Part shown: one piece after another, positions 16,913 to 24,116 of the stretch
How the letters are laid out: each line of letters opens with the position of its first letter
Numbering within the stretch: the stretch's first letter is position 1
Assembly (NCBI GenBank): GCA_021202985.1
Contig: JAJQCA010000057.1
Span: 1 to 50,101 of the forward strand
DNA: 50,101 nucleotides
Source: Alistipes sp.
Lineage (GTDB): Bacteria; Bacteroidota; Bacteroidia; Bacteroidales; Rikenellaceae
Direction: 5' to 3'
Position numbers and translations under genes: made by a program
Notes under the pieces: model-generated
The model's database searches: none
Told to the model about the DNA's origin: nothing
What the model saw: the letters and a program-made list of their open reading frames with translations, nothing else

Positions 16913-18421
16913 TTAAATTGTCCTGTGCCTTGTGAGGCCCTCCACGTAAATCGCGCTCAGGGGCCTTGCCGGGCACACGTATTCGCATGCGCCGCAGCCG
17001 ATACACGCTTCGGTGTCGACTACCGGAATCTTCAGTTCATCCCCATCCGCACGGGGCACGAGCGCTATGGCCCCGGTCGGGCAGTTGCGCTGGCATGCGG
17101 TGCAGGTGTCGCCGTTTACGTTCACCACGCAGTTCTCCTTAATCCATACCGCCCTGCCGATTTGTACGGACGATTTTTCCGCGGGCGTGATTCGCCGTAT
17201 GGCCCCGTTGGGGCACACCTCGGAGCACCGGGTGCATTCCGGGCGGCAAAAACCCTTCTCGAACGCCATCTCGGGCTGCATAAAGGTGGATAGCTTCGAC
17301 GAGGGCCTCAGGATGTCGTTCGGGCAGGCCGAAACGCAAAGCTGGCACGCGGTGCAGTGTACCTTCATATGGCGCGACCCCTGCGATCCGGGAGGGACGA
17401 CCGCCGTTTCCCGGTCGGGTATCTTCTTGTCCTCGATTATCGCAAGGCCTCCGTCTACGATTTCCGGAGCCTGGCCTTTGAGCGTGTTTGCCGCGGCAAC
17501 CATGCCGGCCACCGCGAGGAACCCGCGGCGCGAAATACCGCCTTCGGTTGTTTCGGACACCGCCGCGCCTCCGGCCGCCGCTTCCGCCTGCACTTTGGCA
17601 GGTCGCTTAACGGTATAATGGAGAGCGTCGAACTTACACTTATCGAGGCAGTTCATACAAGCCACGCACCGGCTGTGGTCGATCGAGTACTCCTTATAAT
17701 CTATACACGAAGCCTTGCAAACTCGTGCGCACTGGCTGCACTTGGTACACTTCTGCGGGTCGATTACCGGTTTATAAAGCGAGTACTTCGAAACGAACCC
17801 GAGCAGTGTGCCGACCGGGCAGACGGTGTTGCAATAGGTGCGACCGCCGCGCCATGCCAGAAAGCCCACCACGAGAAGGGTAAGGAGGGCTATCGCGAGC
17901 GTAACGCCGCTCTTGACCCAAACTGTCACCGGGTAGAACGCGTAACCGTCCGCACGCTCGGCCAGGAACGCCAGCCCGTTATTGCCCAGCCGGTAGATGG
18001 GAGCGAATATGTTGGATGCTATCCGGCCGTAAGCGCTGTACGGCTCCAGCAACGATTTCACGGCTTCCACATGAACCAGCAGCGCGACTACGAACAGCGA
18101 GAAAAAGCCCCACCTGAGCCATGTAAGGGCGGGCGAGAACGAGAAGCGCCTTTTCTTTTGCACCCGGCCCGCGGTCCACGACACAACATCCTGGCACACC
18201 CCGAGCGGGCATATCACCGAACAGTAGACGCGGCCGAAAACGAGCGTCAGCAGAGCCAGGACGGCTATTATTACGAAGCTTCCCGCAAGGATGGCCGGCA
18301 CCAATTGCACCTTGGCCATCCACCCGAACCAGGCGTGGGCCGCACCGGTAAAATCGAGGAAAAGCAGGGTTATAAGGGTAAAGAACAGGGCACCCAAAAT
18401 GACCCGTAGTTTTTTTAACAT
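16913..18421 (-). CDS. NapH-like membrane ferredoxin fused to a NapG-like Tat ferredoxin
   Basis: 502 residues from the ATG at 18421. The first half resembles NapH quinol dehydrogenases: membrane helices at ~7-27, 40-62, 103-120 and 172-190, the CxxxCP pairs Cys67-Cys71 and Cys197-Cys201, then two cytoplasmic clusters (Cys225/228/231/235 and Cys252/255/258/262). A linker at ~272-296 leads to an internal twin-arginine motif (SRRGFLAVAGMVAAA, Arg298-299). The second half resembles NapG, with four Cys-rich motifs starting near 356, 392, 440 and 473. NapG and NapH are normally separate proteins. The fusion would place clusters on both sides of the membrane and pass quinol electrons to the periplasm, most simply to the co-transcribed AKR. 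The upstream in-frame start at 18472 adds only a poor N-terminus. Confidence 0.85.
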   Translation of the reverse strand: MLKKLRVILGALFFTLITLLFLDFTGAAHAWFGWMAKVQLVPAILAGSFVIIAVLALLTLVFGRVYCSVICPLGVCQDVVSWTAGRVQKKRRFSFSPALTWLRWGFFSLFVVALLVHVEAVKSLLEPYSAYGRIASNIFAPIYRLGNNGLAFLAERADGYAFYPVTVWVKSGVTLAIALLTLLVVGFLAWRGGRTYCNTVCPVGTLLGFVSKYSLYKPVIDPQKCTKCSQCARVCKASCIDYKEYSIDHSRCVACMNCLDKCKFDALHYTVKRPAKVQAEAAAGGAAVSETTEGGISRRGFLAVAGMVAAANTLKGQAPEIVDGGLAIIEDKKIPDRETAVVPPGSQGSRHMKVHCTACQLCVSACPNDILRPSSKLSTFMQPEMAFEKGFCRPECTRCSEVCPNGAIRRITPAEKSSVQIGRAVWIKENCVVNVNGDTCTACQRNCPTGAIALVPRADGDELKIPVVDTEACIGCGACEYVCPARPLSAIYVEGLTRHRTI

Positions 18422-18875
18422 GGTAGTTTGTCTGTTGAATGAGTTTGTAAGCAGCGGGTAAATCCAACGCAAGATAGTAAGTTATAGCGTTAAAATCCAG
18501 TTCCGCAGTTGTGATTTTACAATTTTTGACCCCGCCCTTCCCGTCGCATGGCGCCGGTAATGACCCTTGACACGACTCAGCCCTGAACCCCTACCCCGCT
18601 CTACGTCAAGAATATGAGCTCCGGCGGTTTGTGCCGGGAAGTCCATCGCCGGGTCTTTGTCACCTGCCGCTTCCGAAGGCGCGAATTAACACCTATTTAA
18701 TATCCAAGCCGCGCGACGAGCCGGCGGACCGGCTGACGGCAGAGATGGATAACATAAAATTAAAACTGCCGTAACTTACCGGTAATGTTTTGTTGTCGTT
18801 TTGATAAAGCCGAATTCATATCCACTTAACATTGCCCGGATAGTTTTGCCGTCGGAAACAAGTTAATCATACCCT
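18422..18875. other. Divergent regulatory region between the Fe-S operon and the TonB receptor
   Basis: About 450 bp separate the divergent NapHG-like and TonB receptor genes. No gene is seen. The middle (~18,520-18,720) is GC-rich and the right side AT-richer. The only clear promoter element is TAGTTTTG (18841-18848). The size leaves room for regulator sites but I could not identify an operator or riboswitch. Confidence 0.5.
18841..18848 (+). promoter_or_regulatory. -7 promoter element for the TonB receptor
   Basis: TAGTTTTG matches TAnnTTTG exactly, 27 nt before the ATG at 18876. No TTTG lies at the expected -33 distance, which may mean an activator is needed. Confidence 0.5.
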
Positions 18876-21752
18876 ATGGACAAATTCAACTCTATCGCAA
18901 AGTTTATCGTTTCAGGTTTTCTCCTTCTGACTATCCCGTTCAAATCGCTTTCAGGTCCGGTTTTTTCCGGTGAACTGCAGGACGGCTCGCCGGGCATCTA
19001 CGGGGTAGTCCTCGACGCCGTCACGCTGGAGCCCATCATCGGGGCCAGTGTGGTGATCGACGGCACCTACCACGGCACCGCCACGGATGTGGAGGGCCGC
19101 TTCTCTTTCACCAATCTCCAGCCCGGTCCTTACCGCCTTTACATAAGGATGCTTACATACAAGGAGTTCTATTCGGATGAGATAGTCTTGCGCGAAGGAC
19201 AGAGGGTGGAGCTGGAAGCCGGCCTTACCGAGGAGGTCTCCACGCTCGACAATATAGTGGTGGTGGCCCATATGCCTATCGGAACCGATGCCGGGCTGCT
19301 GAACCGCATGCGCGCATCGAACGTGGTGGCCAGCGGGGTGTCGGCCCAGCAGATAACCCGTACGCAGGACAAGGACGCCTCGGAAGTTGTAAGGAGGATT
19401 CCCGGCATCTCGATTATCGACGACAAGTTCGTGATAGTCCGCGGGCTTAACCAGCGCTACAATAACACGTGGATAAACGGCAGTCCGGCACCCAGTTCCG
19501 ACGCCGACTCGAGGGCCTTTTCCTTCGATATTATCCCTAGTTCGCAGATAGAAAATATCATGGTAGTTAAGACTCCCGCAGCCGAATATCCTGCCGATTA
19601 TTCCGGGGGGTTTGTGATGGTCAGGACAAAGATAGCGGCGGACAGGAATAACTACCAGATATCATACGGTACGGGAATCAACGACAAAACCCACTTCAAG
19701 GATTTCCACTACCTCAAGGGCAGCTCCACCGACTTCCTCGGCTTCGACAACGGTTTGAGGGACCTGAAGGGGGTTCCGGGTTTTGTGGAGAACACGGACA
19801 TGGAGACTATCGACCGCATTACAAAGAACGGTTTCAACAACGACTGGCGGCTGCGCTCCCGCAAACCCCTGCCCGACCAGAAACTCAATATGGCCATGAA
19901 CCAGTCCTATCCGCTTCGCAACGGCGACAAGGTAAATATGGCCCTGGCCCTCAATTACAGCCTCACGTCGAAAACCATTCTCGATATGGAGAATTCGCTC
20001 TACGGCGTATACGACGCGAACAACGACCGCCCCAACCTTAATTTCTCATATAAGGACAACCAATATACCACCGATGCCCGGCTGGGCGCAATGGCCAACT
20101 TCGCCTATACCCGCAGGGGCCGCAACGGTTACAGCAGCCACACCTACGAGTTCCGCAACATGGTGAACCAGCTCGGCCGCGACCGCTACACCATCCGCGA
20201 AGGATGGCGCAATGTGAGCGGTTACTATGACGAGCAGCATGAGGAGTTCCTCTACCAGAGCAGGCTTTCGTACAACGGCCAGTTCGCCGGGGAGCATATT
20301 TTCGGAACCACGGCCGACGACAGGCTCGACTGGACCGTGGGTTACGCCTACTCCAACCGCTACCAACCCGACCGCAGGCTCATCAAGCGGACCAAAGACG
20401 AATCGAACGAGGTTTACGAATACGAAATCGGCCGCAGCGACGTGCAGAGGGTATATACCTGGCTCGACGAGAACGCCGTGAGCGGCGCGGTGAACTACCG
20501 CCGCAACTTCGGGATAGGTTCGCTGGAGAATATAAACCTGCGCACCGGCCTGTTCGCCGACTATAAATCGAGGGATTACCGGACACGCGACTTCGTGTAC
20601 GTCTGGGACAACTCCGGCTCCCTACTCGAAAAAGGCTTTACCGAACTTCCCCTCCAAGACCTCTTTTCCGGGCCGCTTCTCGGAACGGACGGCATATACA
20701 TCAGGGACAACACCGACAACACCAACAATTATAAGGGCGACCACGCCATATACGCGGCCTACGCGGCGGTTAATATACCCATCCATAGGTTCAATATCTA
20801 CGCCGGGCTCCGTTTCGAGCGCTCCGACATGCGGATAACCTCGTACCTCCAGCCGGGAAGCGACAAGTCGAGCAAGAAAAAATATATCTACAACGACTTA
20901 TTCCCCTCCTTCAACGCCTCCTACGACACGAGCGAGAAATCACTCCTCCGCCTGGCGTACGGTATGACGGTCAACAGGCAGGAGTTCCGCGAACTGTCCG
21001 GCTCCACCTACTTCGACTTCGAGATGTTCAGCTTCATATCGGGTTCGCCCGACCTGAAACCTGCCACAGTCCAGAACGTGGACGTGAGGTACGAGTACTA
21101 TCCCTCGTCGGGCGAGGTGGTGAGCGTTGCCATGTTCTTCAAACACTTCCGCAACCCCATAGAATGGTCGTTCGTGAACGCCGGGGGTGAGTACCAGTAC
21201 TACTTCACCAACGCCCTGAGCGCCCGCACTTACGGCGTGGAGGTTGACCTGCGTAAGAACCTAGGGTTCATGGGTATGCGCGATTTCACCTTTACCATGA
21301 ACGCCGCGGTAATGAAGAGCAACGTCCATTTCGAGGACGACAGCCATGACCACGACCGACCCATGCAGGGCCAGTCGCCCTACCTTATCAACGGCGGGCT
21401 GTTCTACCAGCAGAGGCACGGGCTGTTCTCGGCCGGGGTACTCTACAACCGGATAGGAAAGCGCATCGTAGGGTTGGGGCGTGTGGAGTCTGCCGACGGC
21501 GACAGCTTCAACAACAACATCCCCGACATGTACGAGATGCCCCGCGACGTGATAGACCTGACCTTCGGAGTTAAGCTCAGCGGTGTGTTCGACCTAAAAG
21601 GCGCCGCACGGGATATACTGGCCCGGAAGGTCCGCTACATGCAGCAGCCCCGGTTTATGGACAACACCGGCAAGATACATACCCGCAAACAGTACCCGCG
21701 AAGCTATAAGCCGGGCAGGAGCTTCAGCCTGACCCTTACGGCCACTTTCTGA
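18876..21752 (+). CDS. TonB-dependent outer-membrane receptor
   Basis: 958 residues. After the signal sequence (~1-26) comes a carboxypeptidase-regulatory-like domain (~40-125: GVVLDAVTLEPIIGASVVID, GTATDVEGRFSFTNLQPGPY), typical of Bacteroidetes receptors. A plug domain (~150-260) follows, with DASEVVRRIPGISIIDDKFVIVRG and its GLNQRYNNTWINGSPAP segment. The C-terminal beta-barrel ends SFSLTLTATF, with the terminal Phe expected for BAM insertion. It would import a bulky or scarce ligand using TonB energy. Unlike SusC it has no SusD partner; the next gene, 77 bp on, encodes a predicted surface beta-helix lipoprotein. Ligand unknown. The start fits the -7 element 27 nt upstream. Confidence 0.92.
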   Translation: MDKFNSIAKFIVSGFLLLTIPFKSLSGPVFSGELQDGSPGIYGVVLDAVTLEPIIGASVVIDGTYHGTATDVEGRFSFTNLQPGPYRLYIRMLTYKEFYSDEIVLREGQRVELEAGLTEEVSTLDNIVVVAHMPIGTDAGLLNRMRASNVVASGVSAQQITRTQDKDASEVVRRIPGISIIDDKFVIVRGLNQRYNNTWINGSPAPSSDADSRAFSFDIIPSSQIENIMVVKTPAAEYPADYSGGFVMVRTKIAADRNNYQISYGTGINDKTHFKDFHYLKGSSTDFLGFDNGLRDLKGVPGFVENTDMETIDRITKNGFNNDWRLRSRKPLPDQKLNMAMNQSYPLRNGDKVNMALALNYSLTSKTILDMENSLYGVYDANNDRPNLNFSYKDNQYTTDARLGAMANFAYTRRGRNGYSSHTYEFRNMVNQLGRDRYTIREGWRNVSGYYDEQHEEFLYQSRLSYNGQFAGEHIFGTTADDRLDWTVGYAYSNRYQPDRRLIKRTKDESNEVYEYEIGRSDVQRVYTWLDENAVSGAVNYRRNFGIGSLENINLRTGLFADYKSRDYRTRDFVYVWDNSGSLLEKGFTELPLQDLFSGPLLGTDGIYIRDNTDNTNNYKGDHAIYAAYAAVNIPIHRFNIYAGLRFERSDMRITSYLQPGSDKSSKKKYIYNDLFPSFNASYDTSEKSLLRLAYGMTVNRQEFRELSGSTYFDFEMFSFISGSPDLKPATVQNVDVRYEYYPSSGEVVSVAMFFKHFRNPIEWSFVNAGGEYQYYFTNALSARTYGVEVDLRKNLGFMGMRDFTFTMNAAVMKSNVHFEDDSHDHDRPMQGQSPYLINGGLFYQQRHGLFSAGVLYNRIGKRIVGLGRVESADGDSFNNNIPDMYEMPRDVIDLTFGVKLSGVFDLKGAARDILARKVRYMQQPRFMDNTGKIHTRKQYPRSYKPGRSFSLTLTATF

Positions 21753-21829
21753 CCACCTCGGCAGGAACTCAAATTGAAAAATCAATAAATCACGACAGAT
21801 AACACAAACACCTCTAACAAATCAACAAA

Positions 21830-23464
21830 ATGAGAAAATTATTTTCAGTGCTAATGATGGCGGCGGCCCTGCTCGTAGCCTGCAGCGACGACGACAACGG
21901 TAAAAAGGGCGGCGGCGAAGAAGGCGAAACCGAAGTGGACGGCCTGGTATTCGAAAAAGACGGTGTATATTACCTCGGGAACGGCGACAAGGAATTCGCT
22001 CCTCCCAAAGGTGACTACGAACTCGAAGCCTCGAAGACCTATATTCTCCGCGGCTGGGTTTATATTGAAAACGGTTCTTCCATCACCATTCCGGCAGGTA
22101 CGATTATCAAAGGCAAATCTTCGGACCAGACGGTGGTAGGTTCTTCCCTTATCATCGAACCGGGCGGTAAAATCTATGCCGAAGGTACTTCCAGCAAGCC
22201 TATCGTATTCACCTCCGACAAAGAACCGGGAAAACGCAAACCCGGCGACTGGGGCGGTATAATCATTTGCGGTAAGGCACCTAACAACCAGAGCAACGAT
22301 ATGCAGATCGAAGGCGGCCCGCGTACCCACCACGGCGGTACCGACCCGGACGACGACTCCGGCGTATTCAAATACTGCCGTATCGAATTCGCCGGTTACC
22401 CGTTCGCTACCGATATGGAGATAAACGGGCTTACGCTGGGTTCGGTAGGCCGCGGTACGAAAATCAGCCACGTACAGGTATCCTACTGTAACGACGACAG
22501 TTTCGAATGGTTCGGCGGCACGGTAGACTGCTCTTACCTGATAGCCTACCACGGGTGGGACGACGATTTCGACACCGACAACGGTTTCAGCGGCACGCTA
22601 CAATACCTGCTCGGCGTACGCCACCCGAAACTGGGCGACCAGTCGGTATCGAACGGTTTCGAGTCGGACAACTGGTCCAGCGGTACCGATATCGCACCGC
22701 TGACATCGGCCAAATTCAGCAACGTGACCCTCGTAGGCCCTATCGGACAGGACCCCGCTTTCTACAACGTTTCCGGGTTGGGTAACTATATCGACGCCGG
22801 GGCTATGGACCCGAACAACGGTTCGGACGTGGGCCAGTTCCAGGCGGGTATCCAGATTCGCCGCGGCTCCAACATTTCGGTTTACAATACCGTTATCCTC
22901 GGATGGCCCGTCGGTATCATGATCGACAACGACAAGGGCAGCCGCACGCAGGATATGGCAGCCGCTTCACCCGCCCGTTTCGGGAACATCTACTTCGGCG
23001 GTTATGACGACAACAGCCCGGTAGACTACGACAACAAGAATACAGGCTCCTACCCCATCCTTGCGGCAGACCGCAACAAGGCGTTCGGCGACTGGTTCAA
23101 CAACATGGGGACGGAGAATCTGAAAGACGAAAACGATAAGGTTATCGAAGAGTACGACGACAAGACCCGCGTCTCTTTCACCCACGACTTCATACTTAAC
23201 GTAGCCAGTGGCACACGTTACTTCACCGACGTGGACGACCTGATGATAAGAGACCCGAGAAGCGTAACCGACGGCTCGTTCAATATCAACCCGTCGATGA
23301 ACTTCGGCCCCGTGAGCGGCAGCCCGCTTATCGGCAATTTCTCCATACCTTCCGACTTCGACAGCGAGGGCGCCGGATTTATCGGAGCTTTCGCAAGCGA
23401 CAGCGAAGCCGACGACTGGACCCGCGGCTGGGCAAACTTCGACCCCCAGAACACGGTATACTAA
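21830..23464 (+). CDS. Predicted surface-exposed beta-helix lipoprotein paired with the TonB receptor
   Basis: 544 residues. The lipobox LLVAC puts the lipidated cysteine at 18, followed by SDDDNGKK, an acidic stretch like the Bacteroidetes surface-lipoprotein export signal. The body has repeated short strands typical of right-handed parallel beta-helices (ENGSSITIPAGTIIKGK, GSSLIIEPGGKIYAEGT, KPGDWGGIIICGKAP). The DWGGI/YCNDDSFEWFGGTVD pattern defines a family common in Bacteroidetes, usually annotated hypothetical. No catalytic residues are recognised, so ligand capture is more likely than hydrolysis. It lies 77 bp after the receptor on the same strand and before a strong terminator, so the pair is a transcription unit. 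It may play the SusD role for a non-glycan or unknown ligand (inference). Confidence 0.8.
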   Translation: MRKLFSVLMMAAALLVACSDDDNGKKGGGEEGETEVDGLVFEKDGVYYLGNGDKEFAPPKGDYELEASKTYILRGWVYIENGSSITIPAGTIIKGKSSDQTVVGSSLIIEPGGKIYAEGTSSKPIVFTSDKEPGKRKPGDWGGIIICGKAPNNQSNDMQIEGGPRTHHGGTDPDDDSGVFKYCRIEFAGYPFATDMEINGLTLGSVGRGTKISHVQVSYCNDDSFEWFGGTVDCSYLIAYHGWDDDFDTDNGFSGTLQYLLGVRHPKLGDQSVSNGFESDNWSSGTDIAPLTSAKFSNVTLVGPIGQDPAFYNVSGLGNYIDAGAMDPNNGSDVGQFQAGIQIRRGSNISVYNTVILGWPVGIMIDNDKGSRTQDMAAASPARFGNIYFGGYDDNSPVDYDNKNTGSYPILAADRNKAFGDWFNNMGTENLKDENDKVIEEYDDKTRVSFTHDFILNVASGTRYFTDVDDLMIRDPRSVTDGSFNINPSMNFGPVSGSPLIGNFSIPSDFDSEGAGFIGAFASDSEADDWTRGWANFDPQNTVY

Positions 23465-23492
23465 CTTGTTTCCGCAATTTCGTGTACCTTCG

Positions 23493-23520
23493 GGCGCCCC
23501 TTTCCGGGGCGCCTTCGTTT
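23493..23520 (+). terminator. Terminator of the TonB receptor/lipoprotein unit
   Basis: GGCGCCCC (23493-23500) pairs perfectly with GGGGCGCC (23506-23513) around a 5-nt loop, followed by a T-rich TTCGTTT. Confidence 0.8.
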
Positions 23521-23550
23521 GTATGGGAGCGAAGGGTTGTCGGTAGGATG

Positions 23551-23870
23551 AAGATTCGCCGCTGTGCCCTGAATGACATTCTACATTAAACTTTTTCCGG
23601 ACTACTCTTTTGCGGCTTCTGTTAACAGTACCATCCTGAGGCACGTAAGTGACGGTGGTTCCATCTTACCATATGCGGTAGATCCTTCACTTCATTCAGG
23701 ATGACATTATTATCTTTCTTATTCCCTTATGGGGATACGGAGATATACCGAAGCCTTACGGCTGCTCAGGATGAGATATATACTTGTAATTCTGAGCGCA
23801 GCGAACCGATGAAGGAGAGAGCGCCCGTAAGCTTGCTTACGAGGCCGGGCGACGAGGAGAACACCCCGCA
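23551..23870. repeat. Cluster of degenerate dispersed repeats
   Basis: At least five variants of the motif read as TGTCATTCTGAGCGAAGCGA...ATCTG or its complement occur within ~270 bp in alternating orientation, followed by a palindrome-centred segment (23784-23870). That segment matches in reverse complement the start of the window (78-150): CTCCTC, then CGTAAGC-GCTTACG, then TCCTTC. The copies are diverged from each other, unlike the tight array at 47.9-48.5 kb. Confidence 0.65.
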
Positions 23871-24062
23871 GGGGTAACATAAAATCTGCCTGGTTTTTAA
23901 GTAAACCCTTCTAACCGGCGAATGATGGGCGCCCGTTTGGCTCCTTCCGAGCCCGAACCACGGGGCAATGCCGCAGGCAAAGGACCTGCATTTTAACCGT
24001 TTACATTCCCAACGGCAGATTCGTCACTCCGTCCGGAATGCGATTATTACGGACCAATGGAA

Positions 24063-24086
24063 AAGGGCGCTTTCACAAGCGCCCTT
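24063..24086 (-). terminator. Terminator of the hexuronate GH2 operon
   Basis: AAGGGCGC (24063-24070) pairs with GCGCCCTT (24079-24086); on the minus strand the hairpin is followed by TTTT. It lies 31 bp after the GH2 stop codon. Confidence 0.75.
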
Positions 24087-24116
24087 CCCCGGGTCTAAAA
24101 GCTGATTATCTGTCTT

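Larger units (their letters stand above)
23465..24116. other. Repeat-rich intergenic region
   Basis: No gene is seen. After the terminator at 23493-23520 there is a cluster of degenerate copies of the 28-bp end sequence seen in the array at 48 kb: about 23551-23578, 23630-23655, 23679-23706 (the best, TAGATCCTTCACTTCATTCAGGATGACA split over its arms), 23751-23776 and 23784-23815, in both orientations. At 23826-23841 sits the near-palindrome CGTAAGCTTGCTTACG related to the one at 108-123. From ~23,880 to 24,055 nothing recognisable is seen. Confidence 0.65.

Noticed and set aside
16896-17006. N-terminal extension of the Fe-S aldo/keto reductase
   Set aside because: It would overlap the NapHG-like gene and bury the Tat-lipobox signal, which begins at 16895.
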